A stretch of 64,000 nucleotides of DNA from Desulfospira joergensenii DSM 10085 (GTDB lineage: Bacteria > Desulfobacterota > Desulfobacteria > Desulfobacterales > Desulfobacteraceae). The position numbers and the translations under genes were made by a program. The stretch lies in NCBI RefSeq assembly GCF_000420085.1, contig NZ_ATUG01000003.1, positions 372,001 to 436,000 on the forward strand, in the 5' to 3' direction. Shown here one piece after another: positions 25,258-32,909 of the stretch (the first letter of the stretch is position 1; each line of letters begins with the position of its first letter). Below the pieces are notes generated by a model. That model was given only the letters and a program-made list of their open reading frames with translations, searched no databases and was not told where the DNA came from.

Positions 25258-26181
25258 CTAAACCTTGGGTCGGGGAGATAACCCTGCCCCTTCTACCAGT
25301 TCATGTACCCGTTCTTCCCACTCAATGGCCATGATGTGGAAACCGGCAACGCCTTTGCACTCCTTGAGACGTTCCATCTGCTCAATGGCCATTTTAATCC
25401 CCTCTTCGGGCTGTTTTTCCTTGGTCACCCCTTCCAGGCGCTTGATCACCTCGTCGGGCACATCCATTCCCGGCACCTTGTTTCTCATATACCGGGCCAT
25501 GCCGAGGGATTTCATGGGTGTGATGCCTGCGAGAATATAGACCTTTTCATGAAGGCCTCTGTCACAGACTCCTTCCATCCATTTTTCGAATTTATCCAAG
25601 TTGAATATACACTGCGTCTGGATAAAATCAACACCTGCGGCAACTTTTTTGGCCAGACGCATTACCCGAAGTTCAAAGGGGTCGGCAAAAGGATTGGCTG
25701 CGGCACCGATGAACATCTTGGGGGGATTCTTGATATCGGCCCCGCCCTGGAACATGCTTTCATCCCTCATGTCCTTAACCATTTTGATCATGTTTATGGA
25801 ATCTAAATCATATACGGATTTGGCCATGGGATGGTCGCCGAACTTGGGGTGGTCTCCGGAAAGGCAGAGCATGGTGTTGATCCCCAGGGAATAGGCTCCG
25901 ATGATATCGGCCTGCATGGCCAGACGGTTTCTGTCCCTGGACACCATTTGGATGATGGGATCCAGCCCCATCTGTTTGATAATCACGCCGCCGGCAATGG
26001 AGGACATCCTGACCATGGCGGTCTGATTGTCCGTAATATTGATCCCGTCCACATAATCCTTGATCATGTTGGCTTTTTCTTTGACGATCTCCACATTGCA
26101 TCCCCTGGGAGGACCGACTTCAGAGGTCACTGCCAGGGCACCGGACGCCAGTACTTTTTCCAATCTGCTTTCTGTTTTCAT
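25258..26181 (-). CDS. metF: Methylenetetrahydrofolate reductase, MetF type
   Basis: Reduces 5,10-methylene-THF to 5-methyl-THF, a step of the Wood-Ljungdahl methyl branch. The 307-residue TIM barrel has TSEVGPPRG (acid like E. coli Glu28), CLSGDHP (Asp120 region) and TQCIFNL (Gln183). It is followed by an extension rich in Lys and Glu. It overlaps metV by one base (TAATG) and is part of the run hdrA, mvhD, metV, metF. In acetogens and sulfate reducers, MetF works with MetV, and electron input through HdrA-MvhD-like subunits has been proposed. Confidence 0.95.
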   Translation of the reverse strand: MKTESRLEKVLASGALAVTSEVGPPRGCNVEIVKEKANMIKDYVDGINITDNQTAMVRMSSIAGGVIIKQMGLDPIIQMVSRDRNRLAMQADIIGAYSLGINTMLCLSGDHPKFGDHPMAKSVYDLDSINMIKMVKDMRDESMFQGGADIKNPPKMFIGAAANPFADPFELRVMRLAKKVAAGVDFIQTQCIFNLDKFEKWMEGVCDRGLHEKVYILAGITPMKSLGMARYMRNKVPGMDVPDEVIKRLEGVTKEKQPEEGIKMAIEQMERLKECKGVAGFHIMAIEWEERVHELVEGAGLSPRPKV

Positions 26182-26846
26182 TATACCAAGTCCTCCCTGA
26201 TGATTTTTCTGGGTCCGCCGCCGCCCGCAGGCCGCCAGTCTTTTGCTGCATTCAGTTCCTCATACCGGTCCTGGATACCCAGGGCCACCAAGCGTTCCCA
26301 GATCAAGCGCCAGGCACAGTCCACATCCGGGCTGATTTCACACTGGCCGTTGGAGGTACCGCCGCAGGGGCCGTTGAGCAGACTTTTGGAACACCGGGCC
26401 ACGGGACAGATTCCGCCGGTAATGCCCAGCATGCAGTCACCGCAGCCCTGGCAGCGTTCCGCCCAGATTCCCTGGCTTTCAGAGGCGCCCATGAACTTGG
26501 TATTCACCGCCGGGAAAACCGGGGTGGTTTTATACCGTGCTGCAACGGTCTGAACCCCGCATCCGCAGGCCATGGACAGAACCGCGTCCGCGCCGTCGAT
26601 ATAGGGAGCCAGTTCTTCGACGTATTCCGGATCGCATTGTCTTTCCAGGGTAATTTCCTTGATCTCCAGGGTCTTGCCCTGTTTGAGACTGTTCAGGTGA
26701 AGGGCGGATGCCAGAAGTCCCACTTCTTTTCGGCCGCCTGCCGCGCATACAGTGACACATTCGTTGCATCCCACGAGAAGGATTTTGCCGCAGGGCTCAA
26801 TATATTTTGTGATTTCCTGTATGGGTTTTTGTTCTGCAGTTATCAT
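26181..26846 (-). CDS. metV: Methylenetetrahydrofolate reductase partner MetV
   Basis: A 221-residue protein of the MetV type (methylene-THF reductase C-terminal, metal/Fe-S binding). It shows many cysteines: CNECVTVC near 30, CGCG at about 110, and a C-terminal cluster CQGCGDC, CPVARC and NGPCGG at about 150-180. MetV is the partner that connects MetF with the electron supply in several acetogens. The stop overlaps the metF start by one base, and mvhD lies 23 bases upstream, which fits a stable complex of the encoded proteins. Metal content cannot be read from the sequence. Confidence 0.9.
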   Translation of the reverse strand: MITAEQKPIQEITKYIEPCGKILLVGCNECVTVCAAGGRKEVGLLASALHLNSLKQGKTLEIKEITLERQCDPEYVEELAPYIDGADAVLSMACGCGVQTVAARYKTTPVFPAVNTKFMGASESQGIWAERCQGCGDCMLGITGGICPVARCSKSLLNGPCGGTSNGQCEISPDVDCAWRLIWERLVALGIQDRYEELNAAKDWRPAGGGGPRKIIREDLV

Positions 26847-26869
26847 GTTTTTATCTCCAAAGTATTGGG

Positions 26870-27307
26870 TTAACTGGCGGCCCCAACGGCAAGTTTTGAG
26901 GGATTGCCGGGGCTGGGACCCAGTTTCTTTATGGTTTCGGTAAATTCAAAGGCTGTCTGGGCAAATCGTTCTCCCATGCCGGCGGACATGTTGATCATCT
27001 CCACCCGTCCGGGTTCCCATCCAAGTCCTTCCAGGATGCGCTTGACGTTTTCCACCCTTGCCGCGGCCCGGATATTGCCGTTTTTAAAATGGCAGTCCCC
27101 TTCCAGGCAGCCGGCCACGTATACACCGTCGGCTCCTTTTTCAAGGGCCTTCATGATGTGGATGGCATCCACTTTTCCGGTGCAGGGCACCCGGATGATC
27201 TTGACATTGGGCGGATAGGATATCCTTTTGCTGCCGGCCATATCAGCCGCCGTATATGCACAGTAGTGGCAACAGAAGGCCACTATTTCCGGTTCAAAAT
27301 TTTCCAT
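26870..27307 (-). CDS. mvhD: MvhD-like iron-sulfur electron-transfer subunit
   Basis: A 145-residue protein related to methyl-viologen hydrogenase subunit D. Cysteines sit in CCHYC (residues 12-16), PCTGK at about 45, and GCLEGDCHFKNGN at about 70. MvhD carries a 2Fe-2S cluster and passes electrons from a dehydrogenase into HdrA. In this cluster the neighbour is HdrA (overlap of one base, TAATG) and MetV on the other side, so it would pass electrons between HdrA and the MetF/MetV unit. No hydrogenase subunit is encoded here. Confidence 0.9.
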   Translation of the reverse strand: MENFEPEIVAFCCHYCAYTAADMAGSKRISYPPNVKIIRVPCTGKVDAIHIMKALEKGADGVYVAGCLEGDCHFKNGNIRAAARVENVKRILEGLGWEPGRVEMINMSAGMGERFAQTAFEFTETIKKLGPSPGNPSKLAVGAAS

Positions 27308-30300
27308 TAATTATACCTCTCAAATAAACCGTCTAATTTCGCCAAAATCTGGTCGTCTTCAAAGGCCATGAGCTGAATGGCTTTGGCCGGACAGTCTGCG
27401 GCACAGACTCCGCATCCCTGGCACTTGGCAGGATCGATCTGGGAGTAGCCTTCTGCGTTGATCATGGGAATACCAAAGGGGCAGGCCCTTACACAGACCA
27501 GGCAGGCCGCACATTTGGTTCCGTCTACCTTGGCCACGCTGGCACCGAGGTTGATCTCCTTTTTGGCCAGCATGGTCTGGGCCCGTCCTGCTGCGGCCTG
27601 GGCCTGGGTGATGGACTCCCGGATGATCTTGGGAGAATGGGCCGTACCGGCAATGAAAAATCCCCTCAGGGACATGTCCACGGGCCTGAGTTTTACATGG
27701 TCTTCCAAAAAGTAATTGTCCTCGGTCCGGGGAAGATGGAACATGAGAGCCAGGTCCTCGGTGGTTTCATCATCGGCAATAAGCCCGGTGCTCAGGGCCA
27801 CGCGGTCTGCGGCGATCTTGATCTCCGAGCCCAGGATAAAATCATGAACCCGGACATAGAGCTCTTTGTTTTCTTCCTCCACCACAGGCCGGTTGTCCAG
27901 GCTGAAGCGTATGAACTTCACACCCTGGTTCCGGGCTTCCCGGTAATAATCTTCCTGGAATCCATAGGTTCGAATGTCCCTGTACAGGACAAATACCTCG
28001 ATTTCCGGATTGATCTGTTTTAAGCGAAGCGCGTTTTTCATGGCCGCCTGACAGCAGATCCTGGAGCAGTTGGGATTGGATTCTTCCCTGGATCCCACGC
28101 ACTGGATCATGACGATCTGATCCATGGTTTTGATCTGTTCAGGATCATTTTCAAGGATGTCATCCAGTTCCAGCTGGGTGACCACTTTCTCGTATTGGTT
28201 CAGGCCGTATTCCTGGGGCCGGTTGGGCAGTGCGCCCGTGGCAAGAATGGTCACCCCATGGTCGATCTGCATGTAGTTCATGCGCAGGCCGGTCTGGATC
28301 CCGGTCTTGAAGAGTCCGGGCATGCCGCTGTGGTCAACGATGACCGACCGGGTCAGGACCTGGATATTGTCGTGGGCCGTAACCTTTTCCACAAGATCCC
28401 GGACAAATGCACCCACATCCTCGCCTTCGATGGTTCTTGAGATGGACTGGGCCAGTCCTCCCAGGGCCGGGGCTCGCTCTATCAGATACACTTTTATGCC
28501 CTGGTCCGCCAGCTGAAGGGCTGATGTCATACCGGTGACGCCGCCGCCCACAACGAGAGCGTTCTGGCTCATGGGCAGGGTATGATCGGTAAGGGGATGG
28601 TTTTTCCGCACCCCGCTGATGCCGACCTGGAGCAGCTTGATTGCCTTGTCAAAGGCCTGCTCTGGCTGTCCCATATGGGCCCAGGTGTTCTGGTCCCTTA
28701 AATTGACGATTTCCACCAGGTATTTGTTCAGGCCCGTTCTTCTGAGCAGGTCCTGAAACTTGGTCTCATGGGTTCTGGGGGAACATCCGCCGATGACGAT
28801 CCGGTTTAATCCGTTTTCCTGAATCATGGTTTCGATTTCAGCCATGGATTCACTGGAACACCCATAGCCGACCGCTTTGGCAACGGCCACGTCCGGAATG
28901 GTTTCTGCAAATTCTATGATTTTCTTTACATCGACCAGGCCGCCGATCTCATAGCCGCAGTCACAGACAAAGACCCCGATTTTGGGATCATCATCGGCTA
29001 CATTTCTCTCCGGCGGAAACAGGTCTTCAACCTCTTCTTCCGGGAGAAAAGCAGGCAGATTGGTGGCGGCCATGGAGGCGGCCGCACTGCCCTGTACCAT
29101 GGTTTCAGGGATATCTTTGGGGCTCTCGTAAACGCCGCAGACGTAAATCCCAGGTTTTGAGGTAACAGCCGGGTTAAAAGGAGCTGTGGCAGCGAATTTG
29201 TGTTCATTGAGATCAATACCCAGTTTATCTGCCAGTTCAATACTTTCCTGGCCTATTCTGAAGCCCGTTGACAGAACGACCATGTCAAACTCTTCGGTCT
29301 CCTGGCTGGCTTTTTCCTCAAGGGCATAGGTGATCTGAAGATTTTTGGTTTCGTCATCCTGGACAACGGAATGGGGTTTGCACCGGATCATTCTTACCTT
29401 GTACTCATCCCTGGCCCGGTTGTAGTACTGTTCGTAATTTTTGCCATGGGTTCTCATGTCCATGAAAAAGATCGTGGTCTCAATGTCTTCCCCGAATCTT
29501 TCCTTGGTGACCATGGCCTCCTTAAGGGCGTACATGCAGCATACCCCAGAGCAATAGGGAACATCGGCCTTGTTGATCCCCCTGGAGCCCACACATTGGA
29601 TCCAGGCCACCCGTTTGGGACGCTGGCGGTCCGAGCGCCGGACCAGATTTCCCTGGAAAGGTCCTGAAGCCGACATGATTCTCTCGTACTCGAGACCGGT
29701 CACTACATTGTCGAACTGGCCGGAGCCGAAATTGTCCAGAATTTTGGGATCAAAGAGGTCCGCCCCCATGGAGAGCACAATGGAAGCCACTTCCACCCGG
29801 GTCTCTGTGACCGTGTCCTCGGCCAGTATGGCGTCCACCTTGCAGACCTTCTGGATTTCCTTTATATCCGCGACCTTGTCCATGTCAATGGAATAGGCAA
29901 AGGGGGTCGCCTGGGGATATCTCATACAGGTGGGAGCCCGGGGGTCAAGCCCCGGTGTAAAACGGACCGCGTCCGGGAATTTCTTGGCGCATTCCCCGCA
30001 GGCCGTACATTTGTCTATGTCAATGTACCTGGGTTCAGTGACCAGGGTGGCGGTAAATTTCCCGGCCTCCCCCTCCAGGCGGTCAAGTCTTGTCATGGGT
30101 TTCAAATCCAGGCGGGCTTCCCTTGATCCCTGGGACAGGTACGGGGAAACCGTACACAAATCGCAGTTGTTGGTCGGGAAGGTCCGATCCAGCTGGGTCA
30201 TAAGTCCCCCGATGGAATAGGATCTATCTATGAGTACGACATCCCGCCTGGATTCTGCCAGGTCGAGTGCCGCACGGATTCCGCCTACACCACCACCGAT

Positions 30301-30357
30301 TACAAGCACGCGGGAATCCGCTGACGGCTTGTCTTCCGAATAGTTAAGCTTTTGCAT
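27307..30357 (-). CDS. hdrA: HdrA-like FAD iron-sulfur oxidoreductase (large form)
   Basis: A 1016-residue flavoprotein, larger than methanogen HdrA (about 650). The FAD motif GGGVGG (21-26) starts an HdrA core with ferredoxin-like cysteines (DKCTACGECAKKF) and the CVGSR...CSGVCC pattern. A second half from about 605 (VVGGGVTGMTSAL) repeats the flavin fold and CVGSR...CSRICC. The C-terminus has two 4Fe-4S motifs (CAACLVCVRACP, CQGCGVCAADCP) near 945-985. A CxC (VCDCG) lies between the halves. HdrA enzymes perform flavin-based electron bifurcation; here the expected partners are MvhD, MetV and MetF. HdrB and HdrC are not adjacent. Confidence 0.93.
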   Translation of the reverse strand: MQKLNYSEDKPSADSRVLVIGGGVGGIRAALDLAESRRDVVLIDRSYSIGGLMTQLDRTFPTNNCDLCTVSPYLSQGSREARLDLKPMTRLDRLEGEAGKFTATLVTEPRYIDIDKCTACGECAKKFPDAVRFTPGLDPRAPTCMRYPQATPFAYSIDMDKVADIKEIQKVCKVDAILAEDTVTETRVEVASIVLSMGADLFDPKILDNFGSGQFDNVVTGLEYERIMSASGPFQGNLVRRSDRQRPKRVAWIQCVGSRGINKADVPYCSGVCCMYALKEAMVTKERFGEDIETTIFFMDMRTHGKNYEQYYNRARDEYKVRMIRCKPHSVVQDDETKNLQITYALEEKASQETEEFDMVVLSTGFRIGQESIELADKLGIDLNEHKFAATAPFNPAVTSKPGIYVCGVYESPKDIPETMVQGSAAASMAATNLPAFLPEEEVEDLFPPERNVADDDPKIGVFVCDCGYEIGGLVDVKKIIEFAETIPDVAVAKAVGYGCSSESMAEIETMIQENGLNRIVIGGCSPRTHETKFQDLLRRTGLNKYLVEIVNLRDQNTWAHMGQPEQAFDKAIKLLQVGISGVRKNHPLTDHTLPMSQNALVVGGGVTGMTSALQLADQGIKVYLIERAPALGGLAQSISRTIEGEDVGAFVRDLVEKVTAHDNIQVLTRSVIVDHSGMPGLFKTGIQTGLRMNYMQIDHGVTILATGALPNRPQEYGLNQYEKVVTQLELDDILENDPEQIKTMDQIVMIQCVGSREESNPNCSRICCQAAMKNALRLKQINPEIEVFVLYRDIRTYGFQEDYYREARNQGVKFIRFSLDNRPVVEEENKELYVRVHDFILGSEIKIAADRVALSTGLIADDETTEDLALMFHLPRTEDNYFLEDHVKLRPVDMSLRGFFIAGTAHSPKIIRESITQAQAAAGRAQTMLAKKEINLGASVAKVDGTKCAACLVCVRACPFGIPMINAEGYSQIDPAKCQGCGVCAADCPAKAIQLMAFEDDQILAKLDGLFERYN

Positions 30358-30439
30358 GTCTAACCTATAAATTTATGGGTATCCGACACCTGCATGGCCC
30401 CATACAGGAAAAAATCGGATAATGGGTTAATCTAATGGG

Positions 30440-31312
30440 TTACAGACCAGCGCTGTCCAGGATGGCCGGCAAGCGGTCTTCCCAGCCCAGAGCGGAGATC
30501 TTAATTCCCTGTGCGACTTCCTTGAGAGAACCGGCCATCTCGCCGGCAATGCGGATGCATTCACCTTCACGATCCTTTGACTTTCGTATTCTGCGGATCA
30601 GATCCTCGGAGAGTCGGGAATTGGGGTCATTTATGGAAATATACCGGGCCATGCCCACGTTTTTGAGGAGAAAAACAGAGGCAATAACCGGTACATTTAA
30701 CGATTTAAACGCATTGATAATCCGGGAGTAAAAGTTCAGATCAAATACGGGCGGCAGGATGATATACCCGGCCCCTGCCTGAACTTTCTTTTCTGCGGAG
30801 GCGACTTCCAGGCTGAGCTGATTTTCATCCGCGATGGGCGGCACAGCATACCCGGCTTTCAGTTCGGGTTTCCCTCGAAGATCAAATCCGGCCATATCCT
30901 TGCCGGAGTTCAGGGAACGGATCATTTCAAGAATCCCGATTTCGTCCAGGTCGTCGACAATCTTGGCATCGGGATGATCACCGTTGATCATATCCTCACC
31001 CTTGACAACGAGAAGATTGTGAATTCCAAGCACATGGGCCGAGAGAAGGTCACCCTGGAGTACCATCCTGTTACGGTCCCTGCCGTAAACGTGGATCAGA
31101 GGTTCGATCCCCTGCTGATGCATCAGGGAACCGCTTGCCAGCGCACTCATATGCATGACACCGTTGTCCATGTCCGGAATGACAACAGCGTCCACCCTTG
31201 ACTTGAGATGTCTTGCATTGCTTACCAGATCAGATATATCGATTCCCTTGGGAGTGTCTACTTCGGCGAGTACGGCAAATTCTCCCGAGGAAAGTTTTGA
31301 CTGAAAACTCAT
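30440..31312 (-). CDS. MetF-like paralogue with altered active site
   Basis: A 290-residue protein with the MetF barrel pattern (LAEVDTPKG at the start, the GRDRNRM loop, GDHPDAKIVDDLDEI, a late VFLLKNVGMARYI). It differs from the metF product in key places: where MetF has TQCIFNL it has LPPVFDL, and where MetF has SGDHP it has KGED. The folate-contacting Gln and Asp therefore appear to be missing. The ATG at 31312 was chosen because AGGAAAGGA precedes it; the GTG at 31318 is less likely. It lies 82 bases upstream of hdrA and is the first gene of the cluster. It may be a regulatory or differently acting partner. Confidence 0.82.
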   Translation of the reverse strand: MSFQSKLSSGEFAVLAEVDTPKGIDISDLVSNARHLKSRVDAVVIPDMDNGVMHMSALASGSLMHQQGIEPLIHVYGRDRNRMVLQGDLLSAHVLGIHNLLVVKGEDMINGDHPDAKIVDDLDEIGILEMIRSLNSGKDMAGFDLRGKPELKAGYAVPPIADENQLSLEVASAEKKVQAGAGYIILPPVFDLNFYSRIINAFKSLNVPVIASVFLLKNVGMARYISINDPNSRLSEDLIRRIRKSKDREGECIRIAGEMAGSLKEVAQGIKISALGWEDRLPAILDSAGL

Positions 31313-31401
31313 ATACACGTCCTTTCCTGTCTTAAAGATTTATCCATCCAACCCGTTCACATCCAGCTTCAACATGTTTTTTTGGCTAAAACCGAGTTCG
31401 T

Positions 31402-31430
31402 ATCTTACCAGAAAACCCGTTTCAATACAA
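31402..31430 (-). promoter_or_regulatory. Candidate promoter for the metF2-hdrA-mvhD-metV-metF cluster
   Basis: Minus-strand TTGTAT (31425-31430), 17 bases, TAAGAT (31402-31407). Transcription would start about 80 bases before the first gene. A CCAATATTGG palindrome lies further upstream at 31536-31545. Confidence 0.4.
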
Positions 31431-31586
31431 CTGAAGTGCGATTCAGCTATATTGGTACCGAGACAGTCTATATGTGTTTTTAGTAAAATAAACAATAAAA
31501 AAATTATTATTGACGGTTCTTTATCATATTAAGCTCCAATATTGGCATTCAACTCCCTGGAATTCATACCCAAGATGAAATTGAGT

Positions 31587-31886
31587 TCAGCCCTTTAACA
31601 TCACCCCGAGTGCATATCCCGGAAGAACTCCTCTTTCCTTTTCCACCCGGTCTCGGGCAGGAACCGGCCGGGCCGACCGAGTCTGTTTCGTCTCTGCCCC
31701 GGGGCTGATCTCCAGGTCCGGCAGGATTTTTCCGAGCATCAGGCTGGCCGCGAAAAAAACAAGGGCCCCCATTATATTGACCCAGGGCATGTGGGGGCTT
31801 TCGCTCCCGGCAATTAAAAGACCTGCGCTCCAGGCGATACCTGCCAAAACAACCCAAATTCTATTTTTTTTCTCTTTTTTATTCAT
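31587..31886 (-). CDS. Small membrane protein, two spans
   Basis: A 99-residue hypothetical protein. A basic start (MNKKEKKNR) is followed by two hydrophobic segments of about 16-20 residues (IWVVLAGIAWSAGLLIAG and WVNIMGALVFFAASLMLG), separated by a short polar loop. A hydrophilic C-terminal part has a run of Arg and Lys. GGAGACC lies before the ATG, which supports it as a real gene. It is in the same direction as the S24 repressor upstream (117 bases away) and could share its transcript. No function is recognised. Confidence 0.6.
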   Translation of the reverse strand: MNKKEKKNRIWVVLAGIAWSAGLLIAGSESPHMPWVNIMGALVFFAASLMLGKILPDLEISPGAETKQTRSARPVPARDRVEKERGVLPGYALGVMLKG

Positions 31887-32003
31887 TTTACGGTCTCCTC
31901 GAATTTATAAAACTCACCACTTGTTGAAAAAAGTAAACAGTCCGGTTAAATTTTTTTTGTCCTTTGTCAGGCCCGCTTCCGGGCCCAAGCCTTTTTTTTA
32001 TCT

Positions 32004-32657
32004 TCATCGATACTCCCTGCAGCTCCAGATGACTTTTCCCAGTATCCTGACCTTGGAAACTTCGTCCATGCTGATGTAGATCGGCTGAAAATCCGTATTT
32101 TCACTCAAAAGCGCCAGCCGGTCGGGTAGTTTTTCCAGCCGCTTTACCAGGATGGTATCGTCTACTCCTACGGCATAGATGGCTCCGGCCAGAATCCTTG
32201 TCCGGGACTGATCAATTAGAACCGTGTCCCCTTCCCTGAGAACCGGTTCCATGGACCGGCCAAACACCTCCATGGCCACCATACTGGCAGGAGAACCTTT
32301 TTTTGAGAGCCAGGATGCCTGAAAGGAAAGAAATTCAGACACGTTCTCTCCGCATTCAAAGGAACCGGTCCCGGCGGACAGACGGGCTTCCACCTTGGGG
32401 ACCTGTTTGAACATGACATCATCGCTGGTCTCCGTGTTGAGAAACACCTTTCCGATACCGGTTTCAATCCACTGGGGGTTGAGTCTGTACCTGCGGTAAA
32501 GCCGTACAATCCAATTGTCCGGAATCCTGTTTTTATTCCGGGCATGGGTAATGCCCGACCGGTTGATCCCCAGTTCCTTGGCCAGTTCCGACTGGGAGTG
32601 TATGCCGGTGACATCCATGATCCGGTTGATTAAAGTGTCTATTTTGTTTTCCGCCAT
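32004..32657 (-). CDS. HTH/S24 (LexA/CI-like) repressor
   Basis: A 217-residue protein with an N-terminal helix-turn-helix (HSQSELAKELGINRSGITHA at about 20-40) and a C-terminal S24 peptidase-like domain (GRSMEPVLREGDTVLI with the catalytic Ser at about 136 and the Lys in ILVKRLEK at about 170). A segment RLSAGTG near residue 92 could hold the self-cleavage site, as in CI/LexA repressors. The start is supported by GGAG before the ATG. It has no phage genes around it and is divergent from the formate dehydrogenase operon. It may regulate that operon, the neighbouring small membrane protein, or a stress response. Confidence 0.85.
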   Translation of the reverse strand: MAENKIDTLINRIMDVTGIHSQSELAKELGINRSGITHARNKNRIPDNWIVRLYRRYRLNPQWIETGIGKVFLNTETSDDVMFKQVPKVEARLSAGTGSFECGENVSEFLSFQASWLSKKGSPASMVAMEVFGRSMEPVLREGDTVLIDQSRTRILAGAIYAVGVDDTILVKRLEKLPDRLALLSENTDFQPIYISMDEVSKVRILGKVIWSCREYR

Positions 32658-32775
32658 TTATTTTCTCCTCATTCTGAATATATTATCTTTTTCATGTTTG
32701 TTTAAAAAATGCAACAAATTTATAAAAAAATTTTTTCCTTAAAAAATCTCTTTTCCAGAACCGAAAAAAATCCGC

Positions 32776-32794
32776 TGTAACCTTTTTGTAACCT
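32776..32794 (+). repeat. Short direct repeat upstream of the formate dehydrogenase operon
   Basis: TGTAACC occurs twice, starting at 32776 and 32788, 12 bases apart (about one helical turn), in the divergent region between the S24 repressor and fdhA. A regulator site is possible. Confidence 0.35.
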
Positions 32795-32832
32795 GCCCTG
32801 TGGTAAGGAAATAAAATCTTAAAGAATGGTAA

Positions 32833-32864
32833 GGTCCAAAGGCCTTCGGCGAAATCTTTGGACC
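32833..32864 (+). promoter_or_regulatory. Strong hairpin in the fdhA leader
   Basis: A nine-base stem GGTCCAAAG / CTTTGGACC encloses a second small hairpin GCC-TTC-GGC. It lies 45 bases before the fdhA start and is not followed by T residues, so it is not a terminator. A role in mRNA stability or in control of translation is possible. Confidence 0.5.
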
Positions 32865-32909
32865 AGGGTAAACAAGAACCTCAACACATCTTAAGGAGGC
32901 GTTAGTGAG

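Noticed and set aside
32004..32657. Prophage suspected because of the S24 repressor
   Set aside because: No integrase, structural, lysis or replication genes are near; neighbours are housekeeping and metabolic genes.
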